From assembly GCA_021323635.1 (NCBI GenBank), contig JAJPKQ010000024.1, positions 1 to 48,879 of the forward strand: 48,879 nt of DNA, given 5' to 3'. The notes below the pieces were generated by a model that saw only the letters and a program-made list of their open reading frames with translations, was not told the DNA's origin and ran no database searches. The DNA is from a bacterium. Lineage in GTDB: Bacteria; Actinomycetota; Thermoleophilia; Solirubrobacterales; Solirubrobacteraceae. Within the stretch, counting starts at the first letter, position 1. Every line of letters starts with the position of its first letter. The translations under genes and the position numbers were made by a program. Positions 33,163 to 41,106 of the stretch are shown here, in pieces.

Positions 33163-34026
33163 ATGGCGCGCGTTGCGATAGTCAGCGACAGCACCAACTA
33201 CCTGCCGCGCGAGCTTGCGCGGCAGCTTGGCATCCACGAGGTCAGCCTCTACGTCGGCTGGGGCGATGAGCGCGTGCGCGAGTCGACGATCGCCGACACG
33301 CCCTCCTTCTACGCACGCCTGCGCGAGGAGGCGCAGCTGCCGACGACCTCCCAGCCCTCGATCGGCGACTTCCTCTCCGTCTGGGAGCCGCTGCTGGAGG
33401 AGGGCTGCCAGATCGTCTCCGTGCACCTCTCCGGGGGCATCTCCGGCACCTGCGAGGCGGCCCGCCAGGCCAAGGCGATCCTCGAGGAGCACGGCCGCGG
33501 CGATCAGGTCGAGGTGCTTGACAGCAGGACCGGCTGCGGCGGCATGGGACTGGTGCTGCTGGCCGCCTGCGCCGCCGCCCGCTCGGGGGCGAGCCATCAG
33601 GAGGTCGCAGAGCGCGCGCGCGGAGCACGCGCAGAGCTTGAGATGTGGTTCTCGATCGACACCCTCGAGTACCTGCGTCGCGGCGGGCGGATCGGCAAGG
33701 CGGCCGCCTGGCTTGGCTCGACGCTGAAGGTCAAGCCGATCCTGACGCTCGGCTACGAGATCACCCCCGTCGAGCGGGTGCGCACCGCAAGGCGCGCCTT
33801 CGAGCGCCTGCTGGATCACGCCCGCGAGCTGCACGATCGCGGTGCCGACGGCTTTGCGGTCCAGCACATCCAGGCCGCTGCGCAGGCCCAGGAGCTGGCT
33901 GGGCGCGCAAGCGAGATCTTTGGGCGCGAGCCCCTCTTCATCTCCGAAGTCGGCCCTGTCATCGGCACCTACACCGGCCCGGGGCTGCTTGGCGTCGGGG
34001 CGATCCCCGAGCGCTTCCTGGCCTGA
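33163..34026 (+). CDS. DegV family fatty-acid-binding protein
   Basis: 287 residues, typical DegV/FakB fold: VAIVSDSTNYLPRELARQLG at the N-terminus, TTSQPSIGDFLSVWEPLLEE carrying the conserved TSQPS, VSVHLSGGISGTCEAARQ lining the ligand tunnel, and GPVIGTYTGPGLLGVG at the end. These proteins bind a fatty acid and, as FakB, present it to the FakA kinase; no fakA is in the window. TAGCCT at 33148-33153 ends nine bases before the ATG at 33163 and no ribosome binding site is seen. Ends just before a convergent run of minus-strand genes. Confidence 0.93.
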   Translation: MARVAIVSDSTNYLPRELARQLGIHEVSLYVGWGDERVRESTIADTPSFYARLREEAQLPTTSQPSIGDFLSVWEPLLEEGCQIVSVHLSGGISGTCEAARQAKAILEEHGRGDQVEVLDSRTGCGGMGLVLLAACAAARSGASHQEVAERARGARAELEMWFSIDTLEYLRRGGRIGKAAAWLGSTLKVKPILTLGYEITPVERVRTARRAFERLLDHARELHDRGADGFAVQHIQAAAQAQELAGRASEIFGREPLFISEVGPVIGTYTGPGLLGVGAIPERFLA

Positions 34027-34037
34027 TCGACGCCGCC

Positions 34038-34250
34038 TCAGCGCCTGCGCCTGCGCGGTGCCAGCAGAGCGCCGATCAAGAAGCCCGCCGCAGCGGCGCC
34101 AAGCATCGCCTCGCGCCGATGGCTTGAGACCTGCCGGCGCCAGTCGGTCAGCGCGGAGACCTCGCTGCGCAGCGTCACCAACGAGCGCGAGAGCTCGCTG
34201 CGGCTGACCTCCATCGAGGAGCGGATCTCAGCCGGGCTGCGTCTTTGCAC
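34038..34250 (-). CDS. DUF3618-type small membrane protein
   Basis: About 70 residues. RRSPAEIRSSMEVSRSELSR fits the start of DUF3618 proteins (usually SPEEIRREIEATRxEL), followed by a coiled segment, a hydrophobic stretch (AMLGAAAAGFLIGALLAP) and an RRRRR tail: a single-pass protein with a cytosolic basic end. Start GTG at 34250 was chosen because GGAGAG precedes it; TTG at 34265 is possible. It overlaps the holin-like gene by 23 bases and is last in the operon. Confidence 0.75.
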   Translation of the reverse strand: MQRRSPAEIRSSMEVSRSELSRSLVTLRSEVSALTDWRRQVSSHRREAMLGAAAAGFLIGALLAPRRRRR

Positions 34251-34725
34251 CTGCGCTCTCTCCAAGTGGCTCCCAGCTTGGGATCTGGCGCTGCTGGGGC
34301 TGCTCCTCGCCGGCGCTCACCGCCTCGCGGATCTTGCGCGCCTCATCGATCGCCATCGTCGGCACGGGCGGGGAGCCCGCGCGCACCACGCGCCAGGCAA
34401 GCAGCGCCGCGAGCGCCGCTACGAGCACCAGCGCGCCGGCGAGCGCGAAGAAGCCCCAGAAGTATTCGTACTGCCCGACCGGCAGCAGGTACCAGGCAAG
34501 CAGCGCCAGGCCGATCAGCGCCATCTGGAGCGCTCCGAGCAGGAAGACCCCCGCCGCCACGCCGACCGCCGTGCCGCGCAAAAGCGCAGCGATCTTCGCG
34601 CCAACCTCGGCCTTAGCCAGCTCGATCTCGTCGTGCATCAGCTTCAGCGCGGCGTCGCTTGCCTCGCCGATCGCCTGCGCGATGCTCTGGCTGCCGGGAC
34701 TGCGCTCGCGCGAGAAGACGCTCAC
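34228..34725 (-). CDS. Holin-X (phage holin superfamily III-like) membrane protein
   Basis: 165 residues. QAIGEASDAALKLMHDEIEL and KAEVGAKIAALLRGTAVGVA, then two membrane segments (VFLLGALQMALIGLALLAWY and FFALAGALVLVAALAALLAW) fit the actinobacterial Holin-X family PF07332. The family name is historical; members are common in actinobacterial chromosomes beside DUF3618 genes and are not evidence for a prophage. GTG at 34725 with GGAGG upstream; GTGA overlap with the preceding gene implies coupling. The C-terminal tail is hydrophilic and Gln/Pro-rich. Function unknown, probably envelope-related. Confidence 0.85.
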   Translation of the reverse strand: MSVFSRERSPGSQSIAQAIGEASDAALKLMHDEIELAKAEVGAKIAALLRGTAVGVAAGVFLLGALQMALIGLALLAWYLLPVGQYEYFWGFFALAGALVLVAALAALLAWRVVRAGSPPVPTMAIDEARKIREAVSAGEEQPQQRQIPSWEPLGESAGAKTQPG

Positions 34726-34976
34726 CTGCGCCTCCGCTTCAGCGCAACCGCAAGCAGCAGCCCGGTCAGAAAGGCTGCCGCGAGCAGCAGCTCAGGGCGC
34801 TCCCAGGGCGCATCGTGCCCCGCACTCAGATCGCCGAGCTGATGCGCGCTGCCGTGGCCGTTTGAGCTCGCGTAGGAGGCCGTCGCAGCCGCCCCCGGGA
34901 TGCCGAGCTCCGCGGTCGGCGGATCGAGCTCTCCGTCGGAGCGCTCCTCGGAGTGCCCTGGCTCCTCGCCGCTCAC
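34722..34976 (-). CDS. Small single-pass membrane protein
   Basis: 84 residues: an acidic, Ser/Gly/His-containing N-terminal part (SGEEPGHSEERSDGELDPP) and one C-terminal membrane segment LLLAAAFLTGLLLAVALKRR with a basic end. I recognise no family. It overlaps both neighbours by GTGA tetranucleotides (34973-34976 and 34722-34725), so it is translated as part of the same operon. Confidence 0.7.
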   Translation of the reverse strand: MSGEEPGHSEERSDGELDPPTAELGIPGAAATASYASSNGHGSAHQLGDLSAGHDAPWERPELLLAAAFLTGLLLAVALKRRRR

Positions 34977-35107
34977 TCCGGCGGCTCCTCACCAAAGATC
35001 TGCCGCCACAGGTAGCCGGCGGTGCGCTGCGCAAGCACGTTCGCGAGCGCCCCGCTGGCAGCGAGCATTCCCGACCAGATCAGGCGCTTCATCCACGCGC
35101 TCTCCAT
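34973..35107 (-). CDS. DUF4235-like very small membrane protein
   Basis: 44 residues beginning MESAWMKRLIWSGMLAASGA, with one hydrophobic segment and the ending YLWRQIFGEEPPE. The GEEPP ending and membrane anchor resemble DUF4235 proteins. The open frame extends upstream to 35245, but that part runs into the TetR gene and is not native-looking. ATG at 35107 lies 14 bases after the TetR stop. Confidence 0.65.
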   Translation of the reverse strand: MESAWMKRLIWSGMLAASGALANVLAQRTAGYLWRQIFGEEPPE

Positions 35108-35121
35108 CACGGGCGCCCAGT

Positions 35122-35748
35122 TTACGCTCCGGCGCGGCGCTGCGCGCCCCGCTCCCCGCAAAGCCCGTCGAAGACCAGTTCGATCGCAGCCTGCTTTGTG
35201 CGATCGAAGTGCTCCTCGCCGGCGGGCAGCAGGCCGAATATCCACCCCGTCAGGACCTGCTCGATGACGCCGTAGAAGGCCATCGCGGCAAAGCGCACAT
35301 CGGTCTGCGCGCGCACTTCGCCTCTGCGGATCGCCTCGGAGAGGATCTCGCCGATCAACGCGTAGGCCTCGCCGATCTGATCGAGGTGACGAGCGCCGAA
35401 GGAGTTGGCAGCCCGCGTCACCTCGACGATGATCACCTTCATCAGGTCCGGCTCGCGCCGATAGCTCTCGAAGATGAAGGAGGCGATCGCAGCGAGCTTC
35501 TCGCGCGCAGAGGGCTCGCCGGCGTCGATCGCCCTGATGGCATCGAGCATCACCCCCCAGCGCTCGAGGAAGATCGTGTCCAGCAGCGCCTCCTTGGAGG
35601 GGAAGTAGTGGTAGACGAGCCCGTAGCCGACCTGTGCCTCGGCGGCGATGTCAGAGACGCGACAGGCGTGGAAGCCCTCGCGCGCAAAGACGCGCACCGC
35701 GGCGGCGAGGATCGCCGCGCGTCGCTCCGATGTCTCCGGATCGCTCAC
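35122..35748 (-). CDS. TetR-family transcriptional regulator
   Basis: 208 residues from GTG 35748, which overlaps the nitrilase-family stop by GTGA. N-terminal helix-turn-helix: RRAAILAAAVRVFAREGFHA, CRVSDIAAEAQVGYGLVYHY, FPSKEALLDTIFLERW. The C-terminal ligand domain resembles FadR/TetR_C regulators of acyl-CoA metabolism (ERWGVMLDAIRAIDAGEPSA, ESYRREPDLMKVIIVEVTRA). Such regulators are usually released from DNA by an acyl-CoA. A candidate operator is the palindrome at 43544-43559 between divergent acyl-CoA genes, 8 kb away; that link is only an inference. Confidence 0.9.
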   Translation of the reverse strand: MSDPETSERRAAILAAAVRVFAREGFHACRVSDIAAEAQVGYGLVYHYFPSKEALLDTIFLERWGVMLDAIRAIDAGEPSAREKLAAIASFIFESYRREPDLMKVIIVEVTRAANSFGARHLDQIGEAYALIGEILSEAIRRGEVRAQTDVRFAAMAFYGVIEQVLTGWIFGLLPAGEEHFDRTKQAAIELVFDGLCGERGAQRRAGA

Positions 35749-36584
35749 GATCCCTGCCCGCGGCCGCCCTGCGGCCAGCTGTAGGCGCTCTCCCTGCGGT
35801 TTGCGAGCGTCGGCAGGCCTGCGCGGACGCGCTCGAGCGCCCCGAGGTCGAGATCCGCGATGATGAAGCACTCGCTGTCGGGCGCGGTTGCAAGCACCAC
35901 TCCCCAGGGATCGACGATCATCGAGCGCCCGCCCGAGCGCAGCCCGCCCGGGTGCTCCCCGATCTGGTTTGCGGCCACCACAAAGCAGCCGTTCTCGATC
36001 GCCCGCGCGCGCAGCAGCACCTCCCAGTGATCGCGGGTGGTCGGATAGGTGAAGGCGGCTGCCACGACGACGATCTGCGCCCCCTTCAGCGCAAGTATGC
36101 GGTAGAGCTCAGGAAAGCGCAGGTCGTAGCAGATGCTCATGCCGAGCATCTGCCCCCCGGCGCTCTCGCTCAGGACGATCTCGCCGCCCGGGGTGGCGAG
36201 CGCCGACTCGCGATAGTGCCGACCCTCGACCTCGACGTCGAACATGTGGATCTTGCGGTAGGTCGCCACGATCTTGCCGCTGCGGTCCAGGTGGACGCTC
36301 GTATTCGCGATCGAGCCATCGGCACGCCGCTCCAGGATCGAGCCCGCGATCAGCTCGATCGAGTGCCGCCGCGCCAGCTCGCCGGCGAAGGCGAGCGCGT
36401 CGCTCTCCTCCAGCGCCTGTGCGCTTTTGCGCATCGCCGCATCGCGCCCCAGCAGGGGCCACTTCTCAGGGAGCACGCACAGCTGCGCGCCAGCGGCGGC
36501 GGCGGCCTCCAGCAGGCGCTCTGCGGTGGCCATGTTCGCGGCCGCATCCTCGCCTGAGGTCATCTGCAGCGCGGCGATCTTCAC
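35745..36584 (-). CDS. Carbon-nitrogen hydrolase (nitrilase superfamily, Nit1/Nit2-like)
   Basis: 279 residues. The Glu-Lys-Cys triad is visible: CVLPEKWPLLG (Glu), TYRKIHMFDVEVEG (Lys) and GMSICYDLRFPELYR (Cys). The RHYRES and AANQIGEHPGGLRSGG segments resemble omega-amidase/deaminated-glutathione amidase (Nit) rather than true nitrilases, but substrate is not certain. GTG at 36584 is the chosen start: TAGCGT (36597-36592) ends seven bases before it, and the TAG of this -10 is also the stop codon of the def gene. So the gene can be transcribed from its own leaderless promoter as well as from upstream. Overlaps the TetR start by four bases. Confidence 0.9.
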   Translation of the reverse strand: MKIAALQMTSGEDAAANMATAERLLEAAAAAGAQLCVLPEKWPLLGRDAAMRKSAQALEESDALAFAGELARRHSIELIAGSILERRADGSIANTSVHLDRSGKIVATYRKIHMFDVEVEGRHYRESALATPGGEIVLSESAGGQMLGMSICYDLRFPELYRILALKGAQIVVVAAAFTYPTTRDHWEVLLRARAIENGCFVVAANQIGEHPGGLRSGGRSMIVDPWGVVLATAPDSECFIIADLDLGALERVRAGLPTLANRRESAYSWPQGGRGQGS

Positions 36585-36594
36585 AGCGCGCACG

Positions 36595-37125
36595 CTAGCG
36601 CGGGGCGCCCTGCGGGTGCTGCGTGCGCCGGCGGAATACGTCGCGCGAGAGCGAGTCGACCCGGTCCAGGAAGAGGATGCCGTCGAGGTGGTCGAGCTCG
36701 TGCAGGATGCAGCGCGCCTCAAAGCCCTCGGTGTCGATCGACAGCCGCTCGCCTGCGGGCGTGCGCGCGCTCAAGCTGATCGCGCTGGCGCGGCGCACGT
36801 TTGCGGTCAGCCGCGGGATCGAGAGACAGCCCTCGCGGGCGACCTCAACCCCCTGCGAGGCCTCGATCCGCGGGTTTACCAGCACAAGCTCCCCGTGGCA
36901 GGTGGTCGTCTTGCGGTGGCCGCTGACATCGATGACCGCCATCCGCACGAGCTCGCCAAGCTGCGGCGCCGCGATCCCCACGCATCCGGGATAGGCGCGC
37001 ATCGTCGCGCGCAGATCCTCAGCGACGCGCTCGATCAGCTCGCGCTCCGCCTCCCCCTCTGCCAGCTCGCGCGCGCGGCGCTTGAGCAGCGGATGGGGGT
37101 AGAGCAGCACCTTGCGCACGGCCAT
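36595..37125 (-). CDS. def: Peptide deformylase
   Basis: Metal enzyme removing the N-formyl group from new proteins. 176 residues. The three signature motifs are intact: GCVGIAAPQLG (motif I), EGCLSIP with the ligand Cys (motif II), and HELDHLDGILFLDRV with two His ligands and catalytic Glu (motif III). The N-terminus VLLYPHPLLKRRARE is typical. ATG at 37125 with GGGAGGATC upstream. It follows the ACT-domain gene by 33 bases and precedes the nitrilase-family gene by 10; no fmt gene is adjacent. Confidence 0.96.
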   Translation of the reverse strand: MAVRKVLLYPHPLLKRRARELAEGEAERELIERVAEDLRATMRAYPGCVGIAAPQLGELVRMAVIDVSGHRKTTTCHGELVLVNPRIEASQGVEVAREGCLSIPRLTANVRRASAISLSARTPAGERLSIDTEGFEARCILHELDHLDGILFLDRVDSLSRDVFRRRTQHPQGAPR

Positions 37126-37158
37126 CGCAACAGCGATCCTCCCCGCCCCGGCTTGCGC

Positions 37159-37821
37159 CTAGAGCACGTCCCGCTCCAGCTCGCGCACGGAGATGTCGAC
37201 GCTCTGCTCGCTGCGGACCTCGCCGAGCAGCGCCTCGACGCCCTCGACGCCCATCCCGGTGGGCAGCTCGCACTCGATGACCATCGCATAGAGGGCGCTC
37301 TGCGGCGTCCGCTCCAAGGGCTCAGCGCCGCCGGAGCCCTCCGCGGCCTCCTCCTGGCCAGGAGCAAGCTGGGTCTGCAGGTCGGTGATGTTGACCCCGG
37401 CAGATGCCAGCTTCGCGGCGACCGCATGGACGATCCCAGGGTGGTCGGCACCGTAGACGGTGATGATGCATGAGGGGCTAGGCTCCGCGAGGGAGTCCAG
37501 GAGGGGCTCTCCGCGGCGCTGCGGGCCGCGCGCATCTGCGCCAGCTGCAGCCGCCCCCCTGCGCGCTCGCTCCTCAGACAATGCCGTGAGCACCACCGCA
37601 TCGAGCGAGAGCTCTGCGCCGACGCGCTCAAGCTCGCTGCGCAGCGGCAGCTCGGCGACGTCATCGGCGCCGGCCAGGATCAGCAGCACGCAGAAGCGGC
37701 CACGCAGGATCGCCATCTGCGAGTCCTCGATGTTCAGCTGCTGCTCGAGCAGCACCCGCGCGATCGCCGCCACGATACCCGGGCGGTCTCCTCCCACTGC
37801 GGCAAGGGCAAAGCGGCGCAC
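37159..37821 (-). CDS. Two-ACT-domain regulator (GcvR-like)
   Basis: 220 residues. Two ACT domains: the first, RRFALAAVGGDRPGIVAAIA with NIEDSQMAILRGRF, and the second, PSCIITVYGADHPGIVHAVA with NITDLQTQLAPGQ. A Gly/Ala/Arg-rich linker joins them. This arrangement matches glycine-cleavage repressor GcvR-like proteins, which sense amino acids, though in actinobacteria the target is not established. GTG at 37821 was chosen because TATGCT (37834-37829) ends exactly seven bases before it; the ATG at 37833 overlaps that box. First gene of the minus-strand run through def, nitrilase, tetR and membrane proteins. Confidence 0.85.
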   Translation of the reverse strand: MRRFALAAVGGDRPGIVAAIARVLLEQQLNIEDSQMAILRGRFCVLLILAGADDVAELPLRSELERVGAELSLDAVVLTALSEERARRGAAAAGADARGPQRRGEPLLDSLAEPSPSCIITVYGADHPGIVHAVAAKLASAGVNITDLQTQLAPGQEEAAEGSGGAEPLERTPQSALYAMVIECELPTGMGVEGVEALLGEVRSEQSVDISVRELERDVL

Positions 37822-38043
37822 GCTGCCCAGCATAAGCCCAGTCGCTGCTGCGGTCAAGCTGCAGCGAAGGCTCCGGCCAATCGGCGCGCCCTCAGTCGCC
37901 GTAGTAGCGCGCAGCGATCCCGCGGCAGGCCACGGATGACCTGGCCGCTTGCCGGATGCAGCATTCGACGCACGCAAGCAAGCGTGGCAGGCGCCGACCA
38001 CCGCGGTCGCCCAGGCGCTGCCGCCGGAACGACAGGAGGAACG

Positions 38044-38397
38044 ATGGCCAAGGACTACCGCGACATCTACTCGCACCTGCAGGAGCTGATGGGCCGCCTC
38101 GGCGAAGATGCCCCCGGGGTGATGGAGGGGTTTGACAGACTCCACCAGGCAAGCACGTCGAGCGGCGCATTGGATACGAAGACCAAGGAGCTGATAGCCC
38201 TTGCGATCGGGATCACGGTGCGCTGCGACGGCTGCATCGCCTATCACGTGCACGATGCGATCAGCGCCGGCGCAAGCCGCCAGGAGATCGTGGAGACGAT
38301 CGGCGTCGCCGTGATGATGGGCGGCGGGCCCTCTGTCGTCTACGGCTGCGAGGCGCTCGAGGCGGTCGATCAGCTGCAGCCGGCAGGCTCTGTCTGA
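38044..38397 (+). CDS. AhpD/carboxymuconolactone decarboxylase-family protein
   Basis: 117 residues, all-helical AhpD-like fold. TKTKELIALAIGITVRCDGC and IAYHVHDAI contain the CxxC-x3-H redox motif of alkylhydroperoxidase AhpD-like proteins. AGGAGGAAC precedes the ATG at 38044. It could act in peroxide defence with a peroxiredoxin, but no partner is nearby and many members have no known function. Not obviously co-transcribed with the CBS gene, which has its own promoter. Confidence 0.9.
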   Translation: MAKDYRDIYSHLQELMGRLGEDAPGVMEGFDRLHQASTSSGALDTKTKELIALAIGITVRCDGCIAYHVHDAISAGASRQEIVETIGVAVMMGGGPSVVYGCEALEAVDQLQPAGSV

Positions 38398-38425
38398 GGC
38401 TCGGCGCCCGCTTCCCGCAGCCGGC

Positions 38426-38455
38426 TTGACAAAAGCCCCGATTTACCAGTAAGCA
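38426..38455 (+). promoter_or_regulatory. Consensus sigma-70-type promoter of CBS gene
   Basis: TTGACA at 38426-38431, 18-base spacer, TAAGCA at 38450-38455, then five bases to the ATG at 38461. The perfect -35 is the best in the window, and the spacing predicts a leaderless transcript. Confidence 0.65.
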
Positions 38456-38460
38456 AGGTC

Positions 38461-38904
38461 ATGTCAACGAGTGCCGCTCGATCTGCCGATCTGAAGGTTG
38501 GAGAGTGGATGCACGCGGGCATCGTGAGCTGCCCGCCGGATGCATCCTTCAGCGAGTTTGCGCGCGTGATGAGCGAACAGCGCGTGCATGCGGTGGCCGT
38601 CGCTGAGATAGGACATGGACGGCCATGGGGCAACTGGCGCTTCGTCTCCGACGCCGACCTGGTTGCAGCCGTTGCAGCAGGTCGCGAGCCCACTGCCCGC
38701 GAGGCCGCGAGCAGCGCGGCAACCGTGTCCGCCGATGCCAAGCTTGCGGATGCGGCCCGCGTGATGGCCGAGCAGCACGTCTCGCACCTGGTGGTCCTGC
38801 ATGAGTCGGGCGGCTACCCGATCGGGATCATCTCCTCGCTGGACATCGCCGCCGCCTGCAGCAGCGCCGCCGGCAGCGACGGTGTCGATGAGCCGCGCGG
38901 CTAG
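38461..38904 (+). CDS. CBS-pair protein
   Basis: 147 residues made of two CBS motifs: KVGEWMHAGIVSCPPDASFS ... VMSEQRVHAVAV and REAASSAATVSADAKLADAA ... VMAEQHVSHLVV with YPIGIISSLDIAAA. CBS pairs bind adenosyl ligands (AMP, ATP, SAM) and regulate partners; as a stand-alone protein its partner is unknown. It has a clear promoter with a perfect -35 and no leader. Confidence 0.9.
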   Translation: MSTSAARSADLKVGEWMHAGIVSCPPDASFSEFARVMSEQRVHAVAVAEIGHGRPWGNWRFVSDADLVAAVAAGREPTAREAASSAATVSADAKLADAARVMAEQHVSHLVVLHESGGYPIGIISSLDIAAACSSAAGSDGVDEPRG

Positions 38905-38991
38905 CTGTTGTGCCCCAAGACCTCCCGGCGCGCTCGATCCGCCGGCTGCCCCCGGCGCCTGCGCCGCACAGAGCGCGCCCCAGAGCGACCC

Positions 38992-40230
38992 TCAAGAGCC
39001 CCCGAGCGCGCCCTCCTCGATCAACCTTGAGATCTGCGTCTCGCCGTAGCCGGCCTCGGCGAGCAGCTCGCGCGTGTGCTGCCCCGGCGCGGGCGCAGGC
39101 AGGCGGTCGGCCCGCGCGGGCGTGCGCGAGAGCTTGACCGGGGTCCCGAGCGCGCGCACCGCGCCCGCGGCGCCCGGCTGAGGCACATCGACAACCATCT
39201 CGCGCGCGGCCACCTGCTCGCCGGCCAACGCCTCATCGAGCTCACGGACGACCTCAAGGCAGCAGTCGTGCGCCGCCGCAAACTGCTCCCACTCAGCGCG
39301 CGTTCGCTCGGCGAAGACCTCCTCCAGCTGCCTGTGCGCTTCCGAGCCCGGTGGATCAAATTGGTGGGGCAGGAGATCCTCGCGCTCCACGCCGGTGCAG
39401 AAGGCTCGCCAGAACTTCTCCTCGAGGGCGCCCAGCGCGACATAGCCGTCCGCGCAGCGATAGGGGCGATAGCAGAGCAGCCCTCCCGCCAGCTCGACCT
39501 CGCCGCGGCGGGGCGCGACGCCGCTCGCAAAGTAGCGCGCCGCGGGCAGCGCAAGCCAGGAGAGCGCCCCGTCGAACATCGCGATGTCCACCTGCTGCCC
39601 GCGCCCTGAGCCCGGCTGACCCGGCGCGCCATCGCGCTCGCGCAGCGCCGCGAAGATGCCCACCAGCGCCATCAGCGCGCCGCCGCCCAGATCGGCGATC
39701 TGACCCGCACACTGCAGCGGCGGTCCCTCGCGCTCGCCGGAGAGGGCGAGCAGGCCGCCTGCCGCAAGGTAGTTGAGGTCGTGACCGGCGCGCTCGCGCA
39801 AGGGGCCGCTCTGCCCGTAGCCGCTGATCGAGCACCACACCAGCCGCTCATTCTCAGCCGCGCAGCGCTCGTAGCCGACGCCCAGGCGCTCGAGCACGCC
39901 TGGGCGAAAGGACTCCACGAGCACATCCGCGCTGCGCACCAGCGCCAGCAAGGCCTCGCGGCCGTGCTCGTTGCGCAGATCAACTCGAATCGAGCGCTTG
40001 TTGCGATTGAGCGCGATGAAGTGCGCCGAGCGCGCGCCCTCCTGCGGGCCCTCGTAGAAGGGCGGCGACCAACGCAGGTAGTCGCCCGCGCCGGTGTCCT
40101 CCACCTTCACCACGTCGGCGCCCAGGTCCGCCAGCAGCAGCGTGCAGAAGCCCCCCGGCAGGAGCCTGGTCAGATCGAGCACGCGCAGCCCCGCCAGCGG
40201 GCCCTCGCTCGCGCAGGGGCGCTCGCCCAC
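38992..40230 (-). CDS. CaiB/BaiF family CoA-transferase or alpha-methylacyl-CoA racemase
   Basis: 412 residues from GTG 40230, one base after the stop of the preceding gene. Family III CoA-transferase fold: LAGLRVLDLTRLLPGGFCTL, LADLGADVVKVED, LNRNKRSIRVDLRNEHGREA, VLVESFRPGVLERLGVGYE, and the AMACR-like ISGYGQSGPLRERAGHDLNY. The GHDxNY segment favours alpha-methylacyl-CoA racemase over oxalate/carnitine CoA-transferases, but assignment within this superfamily by eye is uncertain. Last gene in a minus-strand acyl-CoA operon (hydratase, carboxyltransferase, BKACE, this gene), which suggests branched-chain or methyl-branched acyl-CoA catabolism. Confidence 0.88.
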   Translation of the reverse strand: MGERPCASEGPLAGLRVLDLTRLLPGGFCTLLLADLGADVVKVEDTGAGDYLRWSPPFYEGPQEGARSAHFIALNRNKRSIRVDLRNEHGREALLALVRSADVLVESFRPGVLERLGVGYERCAAENERLVWCSISGYGQSGPLRERAGHDLNYLAAGGLLALSGEREGPPLQCAGQIADLGGGALMALVGIFAALRERDGAPGQPGSGRGQQVDIAMFDGALSWLALPAARYFASGVAPRRGEVELAGGLLCYRPYRCADGYVALGALEEKFWRAFCTGVEREDLLPHQFDPPGSEAHRQLEEVFAERTRAEWEQFAAAHDCCLEVVRELDEALAGEQVAAREMVVDVPQPGAAGAVRALGTPVKLSRTPARADRLPAPAPGQHTRELLAEAGYGETQISRLIEEGALGGS

Positions 40231-40231
40231 C

Positions 40232-41098
40232 TCAGCCCCCCGCCGTAAGGCCAAGCAGCGCACGCGCCTGCGCGGGGGTCGCAGGGGTGCGCCCGACCGC
40301 TTCGGTCATGCGCCGCGCCTGCGCGATCAGATCGCCGTTGGAGCGCGCCATCTCGCCGTCTGGCAGGTAGAGGTTGTCCTCCAGCCCCACGCGCACCGAG
40401 CCGCCCAGCGCAAGTGCGGCGGCGACCATCAGCCACTGGGCGCGCGAGATCGCGATCAGCGACCAGTGCGCGCCCGCGGGCAGGTTGTCGACCATCGCCT
40501 CCAGGTTGCGCGCGCTCGCGGGGATGCCCCCGAGCACGCCGAGGATGCAGTTCACATGCGGGCGGCCGCCCACCAGGCCGAGGTCCCCAAGCGGGGCGAT
40601 CGACGCGACATGGCCGATGTCGAAGCACTCGTGCTCGGGCTTTATCCCAAGCTCTGCCATCGCTTCCAGCAGCGCGATGATTTCCGCAAAGGGGTTCGAG
40701 AAGACCATCTCGAAGACAAACTCCCTGCGGCGGCGCGAGTACTTGGCGTAGTTCATCGAGCCCATGTTCAGCGCCGCGACCTCCGGCCGGCAGGCGCGCA
40801 GGTAGGCGACGCGCTTCTCCACCGCGACGCCGACCGCGCCGGTGGAGAAGTTGATGATCACCTCCGGCGCCGCCTCTCTGATCGCAGCCGTGATCGCCGC
40901 GTAGTCCTCGACCTCGAAGCTTGGCGAGCCATCGGCCTTGCGCGCGTGGATGTGGATCATCGCCGCCCCCTCCTCCGCCGCGCGCCTTGCCTCCTGCCCG
41001 TACTCCTCGGGCGTGTAGGGGATCGCGGGGCACTGCTGCCTGTTGGCGAGCACGCCCGAGATCGCGCAGGTGATGATGACCGGGTCCGCGAGCGCCAT
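40232..41098 (-). CDS. BKACE family beta-keto acid cleavage enzyme (DUF849)
   Basis: 288 residues. BKACE enzymes condense a beta-keto acid with acetyl-CoA to give acetoacetate and a new acyl-CoA (founding member: 3-keto-5-aminohexanoate cleavage enzyme Kce). Features: PVIITCAISGVLANRQQCPA at the start, the zinc-binding MIHIHARKADGSPS, INFSTGAVGV, ALNMGSMNY, and LEDNLYLPDGEMARSN near the end. TATAGG (41111-41106) ends seven bases before the ATG at 41098 and contains the stop TAG of the upstream carboxyltransferase gene. Substrate specificity cannot be read here; it could replace HMG-CoA lyase in a leucine-type pathway, or act on another beta-keto acid. Confidence 0.92.
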   Translation of the reverse strand: MALADPVIITCAISGVLANRQQCPAIPYTPEEYGQEARRAAEEGAAMIHIHARKADGSPSFEVEDYAAITAAIREAAPEVIINFSTGAVGVAVEKRVAYLRACRPEVAALNMGSMNYAKYSRRRREFVFEMVFSNPFAEIIALLEAMAELGIKPEHECFDIGHVASIAPLGDLGLVGGRPHVNCILGVLGGIPASARNLEAMVDNLPAGAHWSLIAISRAQWLMVAAALALGGSVRVGLEDNLYLPDGEMARSNGDLIAQARRMTEAVGRTPATPAQARALLGLTAGG

Positions 41099-41106
41099 CG
41101 CCGCCC

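Noticed and set aside
34228-34725. Prophage suggested by a holin-like gene
   Set aside because: Holin-X family proteins are ordinary chromosomal genes in actinobacteria, usually beside DUF3618; no other phage gene is present.
37822-38253. N-terminal extension of the ACT-domain protein
   Set aside because: The extension has no family similarity, while the GTG at 37821 is exactly seven bases after TATGCT and starts the first ACT domain correctly.
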